Source: Ephydatia muelleri (Eukaryota > Porifera > Demospongiae > Spongillida > Spongillidae). Taken from it: a DNA stretch of 64,000 nt. A program made the position numbers and the translations under genes. Under the pieces are notes generated by a model that worked only from the letters and a program-made list of their open reading frames with translations, did not search any database and was not told the origin of the DNA. Numbering within the stretch: position 1 is the stretch's first letter; each line of letters opens with the position of its first letter. Below are positions 21,356 to 62,475 of this stretch, in pieces. The stretch spans positions 5,758,768 to 5,822,767 of the forward strand of contig JABACO010000019.1 in assembly GCA_013339895.1 (NCBI GenBank). The letters are read 5' to 3'.

Positions 21356-24300
21356 ATGGCCGAACTCGCACAGACTCCTGGGTATCCGGTAGCTAAGCGA
21401 ATGTCCGCTAAATATGAGGGGTAAGTTTTATCGTTGTGACGCATTACATACTCTGGTATGCGTGGCGAATGCGTAGTTTAATTAAACAGCCACTTAACAG
21501 ACATACTGAGGACACACTGTTTAAACAGACCGCGCATACTAATAAATGTTTGCACGGTACATTTGTCTGATGACTAGACGTATACACAGTACGTGTGATA
21601 TGGCTGTTCAATGGGTGCAGATTCACCCACCTTTGTACTGCGTAGGCGGTTGTTAACTCCCGTTTAAATGGGTGAGTAATAGTGGTATTAACTAGACAGT
21701 CAAGACTTGTTGATAGTTGTTCTACATGTATATAGTCACCTTTCCACCAGTGTGGGACTGTGGCCCGAACTCCATATAATTGCAACGTAGTAGCTCAGTG
21801 GTTCATCCAATCATTCCAACAGTAGAACCTGCACACCAGAGCCACTTCCCACTGATTCTGATCTCAAGACCCTAACTGCTAGTAGGTATCCTTTCTCCCA
21901 GTAGTCCACACTCAGGCACCTCCCTTCAGTGGTCCACACTCAGGCACCTCCCTTCAGTGGTCCACACTCAGGCACCTTCCTTCAGTGGTCCACACTCAGG
22001 CACCTCCCTTCAGTGGTCCACACTCAGGCACCTCCCTTCAGTGGTCCACACTCAGGCACCTCCCTTCAGTAGTCCACACTCAGGCACCTCCCTTCAGTGG
22101 TCCACACTCAGGCACCTCCCTTCAGTGGTCCACACTCAGGCCCCTCCCTTCAGTGGTCCACACTCAGGCACCTCCCTTCAGTAGTCCACACTCAGGCACC
22201 TCCCTTCAGTGGTCCACACTCAGGCACCTCCCTTCAGTGGTCCACACTCAGGCACCTCCCTTCAGTGGTCCACACTCAGGCACCTCCCTTCAGTAGTCCA
22301 CACTCAGGCACCTCCCTTCAGTGGTCCACACTCAGGCACCTCCCTTCAGTGGTCCACACTCAGGCACCTCCCTTCAGTGGTCCACACTCAGGCACCTCCC
22401 TTCAGTAGTCCACACTCAGGCACCTCCTTTCAGTGGTCCCTCCTATGACACAAATTTTGTTACCGATTAACCGATTTATGTAATAGTTATGATAGCTTCA
22501 AGCCCCAGCATTCAGTTGTCAGTGCCTGTGTGGGTTTTGATAGTCAAGTTACAGCTGGCTATTCAGATAGATTGTTTCATTGAGCATCAGCTCTCAGAGT
22601 GCAGCATTGTAGATGTTGAGAGGATTGGGCAGTCATACTGCACGTGTCAGGACATGTTCTTGTTTCCTGTTTTGTCACTTAGCATACTTCTTTGTGTGCA
22701 GATCATGGTAGCGTATTAAAACGAATTAATGGCATTTGTTGCAAGCATGAATCATGCAGATTACATCAACGATGTATTTTATTGTGATTTGGATTTGATT
22801 AGCTATTGTACGCAAGTGGTTAAGGATTTTCAATGGGTTGCGAAACTGTAGTTAGCCATACTTTATGAAACTACTAATCAATCGCCAATTTGGTGGAAGA
22901 TCAAGACAAAAATTCACTTCAAAAGTGAAAGTGCAACGATGCTATTGAGAAACTGTGGATTGTTGTGTCAGAATATTCATGTATGTGGCAACCTGGAAAC
23001 ACCTCAGTACCAACAGACGTTTTTCAATGACATCATGAACCAGAGACATTGTGTATAAGCCAACCTCTGGGATTTTTACAGGTGCATGTGCTCTACTAAC
23101 CTCACGTGTTAATAATTGCCACACTCTATACTAACCCTTGAACCTGTTTTCTATTATTGTGATGTAAAGTCATTACTCTTGGGACAGCTCATTCAGCCAT
23201 TAGCGTGGTACTCAATGGAACATTCGATACTATTTGATATGAATGAGGACTGCTTAAGAAATGACCAACAGAAAGAACATGCATGGTTATATATCATCCT
23301 CATCTGATACTACATGCTAACTGCAAGTTTGTATCTATTAGATGCAGTTTTAAGTAACAATGATTATCAGTTACATAGTAACAGTTGCTGTATAACTTGT
23401 TCTGCTTAAATGATCTGTTGAAACATGGTTAATTTTGTCACAATTAAATGTCTGGTTTGTGTCAACTACCATTCTGTATGATCTCTGCATTTTAGAGGTT
23501 CAGTATTATAGAGGGGACTGTGATTATGTGGAGGGAGTGGAGAGGGTGTGTGTGGTGCACGCATGGTAGGATGTGATGTCTACAGAGAGAGGTGTGATGG
23601 GAGGAAGTGGGAGGGAGTGGTGAGGGGTGTGGCTAAGAGGGAAGGGAGGGATACTGTCAGTTGCTACTGCTGACAAAGACCTCTTTCCATGTCACCACAG
23701 GACATTTGCCTATGTAACACTGAAGGAACGGATGCCCAAAGTCCTTACGCAGGTGATTGATACCATCCACAGGGAGGAGAAGTCCATTTATTCTCAGTTT
23801 GGAGAGGTCAGTAGTCGTAACCCTGCACACACCTGCCCTGTGAGTTCTTGCTGCAAATTGGGTAGAGCGTTTCACTTCTTTTGTTTGCGCCAAGCTGCTG
23901 AAAAATGGATGATAGTAATGCATAAACCTAACTTTGCAAATGAATGGATAATTTGCTCTGGTGGTTGTAAGTGTGTAACTGAGATGTTCATCTGTTTAAA
24001 GACAGCATGCTACACGTACACTGGCATGAGGTTTTGGTATTCAAAAGCATTATTATTAAATGTGCACCTGGTGTATTGCATATTGAAACGATTTGCATGA
24101 TCACTGATGAGCAGGACTTACCAGAATCTCATCTACAAGTGCGTCTGGCGGGCTGTCTAGAGTACCTAACACCAAATAATTTCCGCAGTACATGTGTTGT
24201 ATCGATTTGATTCTACACTAGTATACCCTGCTAAAGAATTAATTTCTGTTCTTAATAATGCCCACCCTTCGTTTTCAGGATGGAACTGATGATGTGAAGC

Positions 24301-26280
24301 GTGTGCTTTCTCAACTCTCAGAGCTCCGCTACCAGCTGCAGACCAACAAGCCCATGTCATCCATTGAGAGTGGGGAGGATGTGAAGGAATGGAAGGCTGC
24401 CTTTGATTCCATCCGCAAGTGCAAGAGGCTTCAGGGCAGTCAGCCATCTTGGTATTCCGTGTCCTGGCTCTTTGCGGAGTGCTTCATGTACAGGAAGATT
24501 GCTGACATCCTGAAGTCTAGGCAAGTTTGTTATTCAGTGCATAGTTGAGTGGTACACTTGACAATGAGTTTGCTGAGGGATGCACAACTGGACAGACAGT
24601 GTATTTATAACACTGTTTGTTGTTACAGATTGCGTTAGGATTTTGTGTATACATGTACATGGAAATATACTTTTTAAATATTGCTGGGATGTTTTAAAAA
24701 TCCAGATACCTGGATATTTGCTTTACTTCGAGTTCACTTAAATCGTTGTGCTTGAAACGTCTGGAACTTGCCCCACTTCCCCCTGTGGATCGATTACAAT
24801 GCCTACAGCAGACTACACGTGTGCGGGTGGTGTGTCTTGCATGTAGATTCAAGTGACCAGTAATGCACAGCACGTGATTCGAGCACTGTTTAGTTCTCTA
24901 CGTTTACAGCTTCCACTGGCCAAATATCATGTTTTCTTTTCATTGCAGCTTAAATATCAATAAACATTTCTATGAACCATGACAGCTGGTATTGTCAACC
25001 TTCTGCAGCAAATACCTGAAGGATTATGATCCATTTGGAGCCCAGAAGGAACAGTCATTTGCCATGTGTCTGGATGATATTGCCGCTGTTGGCAAATACC
25101 TCAACAGTATGTTGTCAGTGCCAAGTACTGACAGGTCCCCAGCCCATCTGAGGGTGGAGTTTGAGCACCTCCTGTTGGTATGCCTTTGCATTGGGGGGGG
25201 GGCCGGGAGTTGTTTGCAATAATGTGATGAGACTATATGTGCTGGAGTAAAATACATGCCTGAATGAATAAATAAGTGTATTCTTGCAAATCTTAACTTA
25301 AACGTAGTAAAGTAATGAGCATGTCCATTTATAGCTATGTCTATTATAACAGCAGGTTTTAATATTCTTAAAGTGAAAAAAAGTCTCTTAATTTAATATG
25401 CACATTTGTATCTAATTGCAAGAAGTCTTATGGTATTGGTGGGTTGTTGGATGAGTCAACTCCTTCCCACCCCACCCTTCCCAACCCTCCCCTCGACTAG
25501 CTCACCCTGTGGGGGAACAAGATGGACCTCTCCATGATCAGCACTGTGGCAAACTACGACACCGGCCGCTCCATGTTTTCGGTCGAGGGGGGAAGCATCC
25601 AGTCTCAGCTGCTCAAGACCAACATCCTCGCTGACCACAGTGCAGCCCTATGGGAGCTCCTCCAGCTCATCAGCAAGCCCAGGCCAGGCTCCAGGAGGAT
25701 CGACTTTGTCCTGGACAACTGTGGCTTTGAGATCTTTGTGGACCTGTGCCTGGCGGAGTGGCTCCTAAGCATCGGGTTTGCCGACCAAATCCAGTTCCAC
25801 TTCAAGCAGCTTCCGTGGTTCGTTTCCGATGCTCTCGTCAAGGACCTGCACTGGACACTGGATGCTCTCGCCGCGTCTGGGAACGATAACCTGGTCCAGC
25901 TGGCTTGCAAGTGGAAGGACAGGGTGCGGGACAAGTCTTTCGTTGCCGTGGACCACCCTTTTTGGACCACCTCGTACGAGTATGCGGCCATGAAGGCTGT
26001 GGCCCCGGACCTGTACCAGCTCCTCTCTGAGTCCTATCTGGTGCTGTTCAAAGGTGATCTGAACTACAGGAAGCTGCTGGCTGATAGGAACTGGTTGTAC
26101 ACGGAGAGTTTCAGCATGGCCCTGGGAGGGTTTGAGCCGACCAACATATGTGCCTTGAGGACGCTCAAGGCGGATTTGGTCACGGGATTGACTCCTGGGG
26201 TGGCAGACAAAGCCGCCAGCGAGAGCAAGGACTGGATGATCACGGGACAGTATGCCGTGCTGCAGGTTCATAAGTCCTAG
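21356..26280 (+). CDS. ARMT1: Damage-control phosphatase ARMT1 (DUF89)
   Basis: Five exons join in phase to 453 residues (human ARMT1 has 441): 21356-21420, 23701-23806, 24279-24520, 25009-25177 and 25501-26280. Exon 2 gives FAYVTLKERMPKVLTQVIDT, matching the human FAYLTIKDRIPQILTKVIDT. Exon 4 to 5 gives LTLWGNKMDLS. Exon 5 carries the metal-binding FVLDNCGFE, LPWFVSD, HPFWTTSYEYAAM, LFKGDLNYRKL and LRTLKAD blocks. The family are metal-dependent phosphatases acting on damaged sugar phosphates such as fructose 1-phosphate; a carboxyl methyltransferase activity has also been claimed for the human protein. Intron 3 uses a GC donor (AG|GCAAGT at 24521). Intron 1 holds a 28-bp minisatellite. The start at 21356 opens exon 1, which ends at a clean GTAAGT. 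The gene converges on WARS1. Confidence 0.95.
21900..22437. repeat. Minisatellite, 28-bp unit with a 112-bp higher-order period
   Basis: About 19 copies of CCACACTCAGGCACCTCCCT plus TCAGTGGT in ARMT1 intron 1. A variant with AGTAGTCC recurs at about 22068, 22180, 22292 and 22404, exactly every four units. Open frames across it are repeat artefacts. Confidence 0.97.
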
Positions 26281-26877
26281 TTTGCTACAAGCGCCCCTCT
26301 TCCTCTAGGTGGTGTAAATAAGTAATGCATTGGTGTAAAAATTTAAAATGAGAAATAGATTATGCTTGTTTGAACATAGAGACATACAGAACGTTTAACG
26401 CACAACTGTGATGCATTCTCTATTGGCAGTTAGAGCGGAGCCCACATAGCACATATCAGAGCAGTAACAGAGAGCCAAATGTGTTCAGGGAAGGGCACTT
26501 GGCATGCCCCCTCCTTCCTTGTGTGAGCTGAAGTTCAGCAGATCTGTTACCAGTGCTCATTATCTGTTACCAGTGCTCAGTATCTTGCTGCTCTAAGACA
26601 CAACTTGAATACGTATATCATGCAAAGCAGCTATTAAAATTAGTCAATTAATGATATTTATTGTATTAATAAAGTATTTGACTGGGGCTTATTGGGAGAA
26701 AAACATGTATGGGGTGTGCCTTAAATTACACACATACATGTACATGTACTGTAGCATGCAAGCATTACATGACATTAGCATTGCTGTACTGTACATGGTT
26801 GCCATAATCATGATTCTCAAAATTCACTATTGTTACAATAATAACTTCATCGAGCATCTTAACAAGTCACTTCAAAT
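26281..26877. other. Shared 3' region of ARMT1 and WARS1
   Basis: The 597 bp between the two stop codons. It should contain both 3' UTRs and shows the paired poly(A) signals listed separately. No other feature seen. Confidence 0.6.
26657..26673. terminator. Interlocked poly(A) signals of two convergent genes
   Basis: TTTATT at 26657-26662 is AATAAA on the minus strand, 216 bp past the WARS1 stop. AATAAA at 26668-26673 on the plus strand is 388 bp past the ARMT1 stop. Cleavage 10-30 nt beyond each would make the two mRNAs overlap at their tails. Confidence 0.6.
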
Positions 26878-55502
<28,625 letters not shown>

Positions 55503-55659
55503 CTTTACTAATAATATATTCACCACGTGTGCGGTTGGAAAAACTTGCACCCGTTGAATACCGGATTCGGTCATTCGTTTATTTTTCGAGCTAGTAGTTT
55601 GTTGTATAAACTGCGGTCGATATCTCGTTCACCTACTCGTACATGTACATGTACCCAGA
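55503..55659. promoter_or_regulatory. Putative bidirectional promoter, WARS1 / AIDA
   Basis: Only 157 bp separate the WARS1 start codon (minus) and the AIDA start codon (plus), so both transcripts must start within or close to this interval. It has no strong TATA box. The alternating palindromic run ACATGTACATGTAC lies at 55640-55653, just before the AIDA start. That the promoter is shared is inferred from spacing. Confidence 0.65.
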
Positions 55660-57918
55660 ATGAGCGCGGCGGCCAAGAATAGCCGGGAGAAGATTCTGCA
55701 GCCCGTCATCGAGACAGCCAGCAAAGCCTCGAGCCTGGAGTCATGGGGCATGCCAGTGGAGGCGACGGCAGAGTACATGAGGTGCGTGACCTGTGTTTCG
55801 GAGGGGCGGGGTTAGGAAAAGTACACATTCATTTTCAGAGCCAGAGGTATATGATGCATGCGTTGAACGTTTGAAAGAGAGTGGCTTGTTTTTCTTGTGT
55901 GACTTTTTGATTGCATGTGCCGCTTCCCGTTCCACAGGTGCAATCGGCAGCTGACCATTGCCACCACTGTGAAGGAATCCTTTACCGATTCGGAGAAGGT
56001 CAGTGCCACGCCCATCAGTTGTTGTCATCGTCACAGCAACCCCTCCCCCCTCCGCTTACACACACCACTCGCGCTCTTGTTAGGAGTTCCTGCTGAGGAT
56101 CGCCAGAGTGATGGAAATGAGAGCTAATGCACTTCAGGTTTGCCCAGTCCAATAATATGCTAGTTTCCGTTGCCCAGTGGCAGTGAGATAGAAAGCCATA
56201 AATGCATACGAGATCACATCATCATCACAAAGGCCGAATAAAATCAAAGTGTGATCGTTTCCGCGAAATGGACCTAATGTACTGTATGTTTTTACACTCT
56301 ACATGTATGAGATAGCTACATTGTATAGGTCTTACACACCGGAAATTGGACTGTCATCATAATTTATTTATTTTATTATGCGTACATTTCAATTTCACGC
56401 GTTAACTTTGATAGCCTACTGTTTTTTCATTTGTCAGTATAATGGTTTTGGTTAAATGGCGTATACTTCGCAGGAATCGCGAGAATCTGAAGCAGGATCG
56501 GCTTCAATTGATGTTACTGATATTTGTAAAGGTACGTACATTTAGATTCTACATATTCATCATGCTGCAGAACAGGAGGAAAAAAAGAACATTAAAAATA
56601 TCACTTTCTATAGCTACGTGCATAACCTTTCCATCCATGCCAGGATGCATGAGTTTGCCATACGTATTCTATTATTCCTTTGCAGCTTTGCAAAATATGA
56701 TCCTAGGTGATATGACACCAGTCGAGACCAGCGTTTATAACAGACTTCCAGTCGCTCCTGCCGAGTAAGAAATTGTTCCATCTCACCCTTATTGGGCATA
56801 AAAGTTAACATACTGGAACCTGTTGTGGATATGGTTATGCTAATTGTATGCATGTAGATTTGTTACATTATTATAATTTTATATGTTCATCTGATTCTTA
56901 AAATAGATCCAGAATTGTTCAAAAACCACGTTCACTATTTCTTTCTGATGATGACTATTCACAGGCAATCAAAGCCATGGGAAAAAGTGAGACATCATAA
57001 CAAGAATTCACTATCCATTAGCCAACCCCTTATTGTTTACTGCGTGCTCTTTTTGGAATATCACAAGCTTAAAATAAGTATCCTCATATGCCTCTCCATT
57101 ACTTTGCATACAACGTATTTTATAGTTTCAGCACATATGTAATGCGCGCATCTCCATGTTCTGCAATATTGATACACTGTGTCCTTCATCAAAAACAGGT
57201 GGTACATTGGTGAAGCGACGGAAGATACTTCCAGGCAAGACATATCTGACTATAACTATTGACAAAATAGGGATGAAAGATTCACAGAGCTACATCGACC
57301 CTGTGATCACGATCACAACACTAAGTTAGTCTAGGTTGCATTGTGGAATGTGCACACATGCCGTACATATAGCTATGTATTCACTTGCAATATAGCTCAG
57401 CAGGGGACACTTGTTGAAGCACAGCAAGACACCCCAGTGAGTATGAAGCAGAGAGAGGTGGCATATGTTCCATTTGATGTTGATGTGGAGTTGAGCACAC
57501 CATTGGAAGAAATCCCACAAGGTGATCATATGGTTTATCATTTATTTTCTTGTTGGAGAGAAGGAAAGAAGTTACACACACATGCACTGATCATGCTAGT
57601 TATTGACATGTATGTGTGTTTGCTCTCACCTATTAGGCTCAGCAATCTTTTTTGAATTCAAGCACTTCAAACCAAAGAAACATTCGATCAGTGTCAAGTG
57701 TTTTTCTTTGATGGAAATGGATGAAATTAAGCCGGGCAAAACATTTCTAGAGATGTTAGTATCCGGCTTGCAATTTGTAGTAATGCACTGCACTAATAAC
57801 AGTTTCGTTTTGGTTATACAGATACAAGAAACCAACTGATTTCAGCAGGAAAAAGCTCTTTCTACTTTCTGTTAAGCCTCTTTATCTTCATGTAACCTTA
57901 ACACTATACAAGACCTGA
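55660..57918 (+). CDS. AIDA: Axin interactor, dorsalization-associated protein
   Basis: Ten exons join in phase to 306 residues, exactly the human AIDA length: 55660-55781, 55938-55998, 56084-56137, 56474-56531, 56686-56764, 56907-56986, 57199-57324, 57396-57521, 57637-57754 and 57822-57918. The N-terminal helical domain has SSLESWGMPVEATAEYM and IARVMEMRANALQ (human IATCLELRSAALQ). The C-terminal C2-type domain has ITIDKIGMKDSQSYIDP, AQQDTPV, AIFFEFKHFKPKK, FSLMEMDEIKPG, YKKPTDFSRKKL and KPLYLH. In vertebrates AIDA binds Axin and blocks its JNK activation, and the C2 domain binds phosphoinositides. The linker between domains (exons 5-6) is poorly conserved, so exon 6 is the least certain. 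Confidence 0.96.
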
Positions 57919-60184
57919 CATTCCATATGCTTGCACCATTTCATATGTTCAGCCATAAGTTGAAAGCAAACTTTTTTCTTTTCTGAAATGTGCGAAGAAA
58001 AAAATGTGCATTTTATATATATTAAAAAAGAAAGTAAGGGGTCATTATAATAGAGAGAACTCATTCATATTTGACTGCAAGAGTGTTGCAATCGGTACCT
58101 CTTGTGACATTTAATCCACAACAAGCTAATAGACGTGCTCAGTTTTGAGTTGCATTATTTCATCAAGCAAATTTCAGTGTCAAGCGTGAAGGTGGTTTAG
58201 GACTCAGTCTAGACCAGCCAATAATTAGTTCGGAACTGTCGAAGATCGGAAGTTCTGGGTATCGCAGTCATTTTCCCAGTATCCAATAAGTCTCATCCTC
58301 AGACCCACATGACATAGCAGTATAATCGATTATACTATGGGATCGTTTCCACCGCGAAAAGACATTATAAAAATTTTAGTACGCGCAATAGAATGTAACG
58401 CTTGTTTTGAATTGTATGGCTAATTAAAAATTCAGAGCCTCACAGCTCCACGACAGATACTCCGATTCTCAGTGCGTAAGGAGCAATGGGTTTTGTGTAG
58501 AGGACATTTCAGACTTCTATAATTATTTTAAAAATGAAATCTTGTGTTGTCCCATTTCGCGGAAACGATCCCCTATACTGATGTAATAGTTAGGTCATGT
58601 GGGTCTGGAACGAGTGTTGCCACAGTGTGCAAACACCATTCAAATGATGATAAGTGTACGGGTTATACTCCCTTCGCAACTGGCAGAGAGAGATATCACA
58701 TGCATATGAGGCTGGGGTATGGAAGCGGCCTAAGGAGTTGTTTTTTTGCATAATCTAATAGCTTGGCTTGCAATCCAGCGGAGTTTCCTAAAGTCCAGAG
58801 CAGCCTTTGAAATTTAATCAAAGTTGAACTTCTGCCTGCATGGTGAGCACTCATGCAAGTACCATTATATCAAAATCGCTTTTCGATTAGACTTTGATGC
58901 AATAGTTAGGTTTTGTGTGTATGTACAATTGTGCGATAGTAATTACTGTAATTAGCAGTGGTCCAATGATGCTAAATGCGACGAACTGGGCTGGTTTGTG
59001 CGTTCCCCTGGTCACTGCCACTTACGGTACGGGGTAATGAATTAAGCCACAGAAGCTTTCTCGCAGCCGGCTCTCTACATGAACATGCAGGCCCAAGTCG
59101 GCTGTATTGTCTGAAATATACAGCAGGCTGAACCTCGATCTGGTGCGAGTCAATGCCACAGCCATCCTCATCAGATGCATCCAGTTTTAACTACATGCTT
59201 TGTTTATGTTTGCATTCCATTGCATAATAACAAACACAAAAATAATAATAACAAAAGTAAATTACATTAATTAAAAAAAAGTTAATTACATAAATAAAAC
59301 GGGCGATTCGATTGCCTCACTTACATGCAGCTGTCCAGAGACTTCCAGACAAAAGTGATCATTTATATGTAAATGACTCTTCTGTATTTAGGCATATGAT
59401 TCCCCGTACAAGACTTTCTATAATTACGTAATTTTGCATGCTAGATTCTAAGGGGAAAGTAAATCATAACATGCAAGATTAGTTGTTGAGTTTATACTGA
59501 AAGCAGCACTGATTACAAGATGAAGGGTCATACCTAGCACATTTTAGCTATCACAGTTGCGTGCATGGTCAAATTAGTTGCAACAAAAACTGCATGCACA
59601 GATATGCATGCACAGTACAAGTGAGCAAAAATATTATGGAAACCTCAAAGCCCACTCAAATTCAAATACATGACCTTTATATCTGCATGCTGAATTGATA
59701 CAGTTTTAAAAGCTGGTGAAAGCTGTTAGGTATTTAGTTCCATTATCTGAGTCGGACTATATGGGAATAAACTTACATTGTACCATATAATACATTCCAA
59801 GGCAGCATTTGTAGCCTTTAGGTTCAAGTGATAAAACCTACACAAATTGATTGGTCGATTCCTGGTACTTTTGGAAAGCTCCAGGCTATTAATTGCCATG
59901 TCGGTTTGTCGCTAGACCATGCCACATGTGATAGGTACGGTGAAAGTGCATTGTATATGTATGTTCTTTTCCTTTACCGCCCTTACCCTCGCCGTGTCCC
60001 TCTTTCACTCAGGTACGCATCATCCAAAGCAAGTTACTGTACTAATGTTGCAAATGATTACGTTCCAAGCTATGCAATTCCAAAAGAAATATTTCGTAAA
60101 ATGAGAATAATACTTGAACGCAAATACATTTTATATATAACCACATGGTAGATTCACGAATAGACTAGGAACAGAACACATGAG
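57919..60184. other. Intergenic between AIDA and the IL-17-like gene
   Basis: Contains one complete MITE (58339-58572), listed separately. Otherwise AT-rich sequence without a convincing gene. Confidence 0.4.
58339..58572. mobile_element. MITE, GGGATCGTTTCC family, complete copy (234 bp)
   Basis: Terminal inverted repeats GGGATCGTTTCC and GGAAACGATCCC, continuing imperfectly into CGCGAAAAG and CATTTCGCG, are flanked by CTAT on both sides (58335-58338 and 58573-58576). No coding capacity. Other copies: 16806-17018, 18271-18375 and 63209-63451. Confidence 0.85.
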
Positions 60185-60913
60185 TTAATTAAAAGCTATT
60201 TCGTTACTGGTTGTGCAAGCAACGGCCACATTCATGTGACTCCACTCCCAGTTTCCCGGCTCGTTAAACGGATAGCAGCGATTGCTGTACAGAATGGGAA
60301 CGGGATAGTACACTGGCTCACACTTTCGGTTAATTGGAATGCATTCGCTACATCCCCCCGTTTCGTCAGGGCAGGAACACTGCCACGTACTATTCTGACT
60401 GCAGTCCGCCTGCCACATGACCTGAGGGATGCGGCGGGGGTCGTAGTCACACTTGTATTCCCACGGGCACTTAAAGCCAGACTGGAGATTGGTAGTGGAG
60501 GACAGCTTTATACCAATGTCTTTGCAGACGTCATTACCCGTGGAGTTATCAAGGGCTTCAAAAAATCGTATCAAACTAGCCCGATACTGGTGGTTAAGGT
60601 TGCTTATTGTGGAGATCATGTTCGTCCTCAGCTGACTTGATGTGAGATTGAGTCTTATTTCCTGTGAATGAAAAGCACCCCTTTCAATTGCATTGTAGGT
60701 TGTGATATTGTTGCATATTTCGCCAGCATCAGCCGCACATGAAGTGTCTGCCGTGGTGTTAGAAGTTGGGGCAGCTTGGTAAAGTTGGGAAAAACTGCCG
60801 AGCAAAAGCATGATGGCTATTTGCTGTCCGCTCGCAGGCCTCAGGCAAAGGAAACGAAGCATTAATGTTGCAGAAGCCGATGCTTCCATAGACGCGTGTT
60901 TGTACGTGTGCAT
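60185..60913 (-). CDS. IL-17-like secreted cysteine-rich protein
   Basis: A single open frame of 242 codons. After Met come short leader candidates (further Met at residues 9 and 18), then a hydrophobic stretch, QQIAIMLLLGSFSQLYQ, ending near AAP, which looks like a signal peptide. A variable Asn-rich, N-glycosylation-rich region follows (several N-x-T/S). The last 100 residues have the IL-17 layout: KCPWEYKCDYDPRRIPQVMW, an ADCSQ segment, several closely spaced Cys, RKCEPVYYPVPIL, then NVAVACTTSN. Compare the family pattern CPW-x-Y-x2-D-x-D-x2-R-x-P and V-x-V-x-C-x-C. IL-17 proteins act as secreted dimers through IL-17 receptors. I infer the family from this pattern only. It has no close neighbour of related function. 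Confidence 0.72.
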   Translation of the reverse strand: MHTYKHASMEASASATLMLRFLCLRPASGQQIAIMLLLGSFSQLYQAAPTSNTTADTSCAADAGEICNNITTYNAIERGAFHSQEIRLNLTSSQLRTNMISTISNLNHQYRASLIRFFEALDNSTGNDVCKDIGIKLSSTTNLQSGFKCPWEYKCDYDPRRIPQVMWQADCSQNSTWQCSCPDETGGCSECIPINRKCEPVYYPVPILYSNRCYPFNEPGNWEWSHMNVAVACTTSNEIAFN

Positions 60914-62444
60914 GGTACAAGCTTTCTATGTCGTCAGTTTAATAACTGGTAAAGTGCATTCAGTTTTATATATTGCATTATTACGTCATCATATCGACCC
61001 GATCAGTTTTCTAATCGAATGAAAACTTCTTCATTTGCTGCATGGGGAATTGTTTACTTAAGATGACATAGCATTGCCACAATATCAGTGTAAGGCAGTT
61101 CCGTGCATGGCACGTTGCGTCAACGGTAGGAGGGGGGAATGACGATACGCTATACTGTATGCAAATGCAGTGCTCGTAATCTATCTTGCATTGATGACCT
61201 GGTTATGAATTTCCCTCATGTATGCATAGATGCAATGGGGAAAACACGTTTAGCATGTACTGAGATCTTTATTGCTTAGTTATTTCGGCTAGGATTTCAG
61301 ACTTTGCACGTGTTGTGAGGGTCTAGACTCGTGTAGGGAAGGTAAGTATACATGCATGCATGGGATCACATGCTGACATATTTGGAAAAAGCTTATTATC
61401 CACAACTTCACAGGAAAAAAAAACGCGCAGAATCATTTTGGAATCATTGCGTGATCGAACAGTAAAAATCACACGTGTCTGATCAATCACGCGACGATTT
61501 TACAGAGGATTTTAAAATCCATTGTAAAATCAAAACTTGATTCGACCCATTGTTTTCCTGTGCTTATATTAATAATTACTTCAGTGGCAGCATGTAGAAA
61601 GAAATTAAAGTCCGTTCAGTCTGGTGCTTCGAACCACGCCTATCATGTTTCTATATAGCTAGGTTGCTACGGGCATGCTAACACAACCCTTTAATTTGCA
61701 TTGCCATGAAATTACAGGCTGGCTGAAAGTAAGCATGGCTTCGTAATAATCAGGGCCAGAAACTTTGCATCAGAGCTCGCGGAAGATTTTAAACGAGATA
61801 TGTGGCGGTACTGGATGATACTTTATTCGCTCGAAGAGCATTTGCATATACGAATTGTCTTGGTTTTGTGCTCAGGAGACACATGCATATGCAGCCATAT
61901 GCTATTTGTGGTCGTACACTTGCCGCTGTCATTGCAGCTACTCCATACAACACGGCTTGAGGTATATGCTCAAATCTGTATTGTAGTATGCATGTACCAG
62001 CATTGCATGTAAGGTCGCTTCTATGTTACTCCCGTGCATGTGTAGCAGGGATTATATAGTCTTTGGTAAAAACACCGACGTAGTGATCGATGAGCAATTA
62101 ATATGTTAACTGGGGAAGAGCCCTATACTTATTGGTATATCATAGTCTATATAGGTTGTGTACTCTTTATAATTAGAATGTCACAATGTTTTGCATTTGT
62201 TTATGTTCATGTTTTTTGTATTTCAGTGTGTGCATGTAGGCCTTATGTAAACAAGTTGCTACAACCTACAAAGCTGTGGAATTGCATTAGAAATAACAGA
62301 CACCAGTTCAGCGTTGCAAGGTTTGGTCAAGACAGTGGTGGCTTTTATGAGTGAGGTGATTGACTCATCCAGTTGGTACGACTAGGTTAACCTTAATCAA
62401 TTTCTGCACTCGACTGGTGGCAACAAGAGCAGAACCATTGTCCC

Positions 62445-62475
<31 letters not shown>

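Noticed and set aside
21957-22448. Repeated HTQAPPFSGPHSG frames
   Set aside because: 28-bp minisatellite translated in intron 1 of ARMT1.
25605-26271. Antisense frames of 128 and 168 codons
   Set aside because: Shadows of ARMT1 exon 5.
60236-60640. 134-codon plus-strand frame over the IL-17-like gene
   Set aside because: Antisense shadow. The minus frame has the signal peptide and the family motifs.
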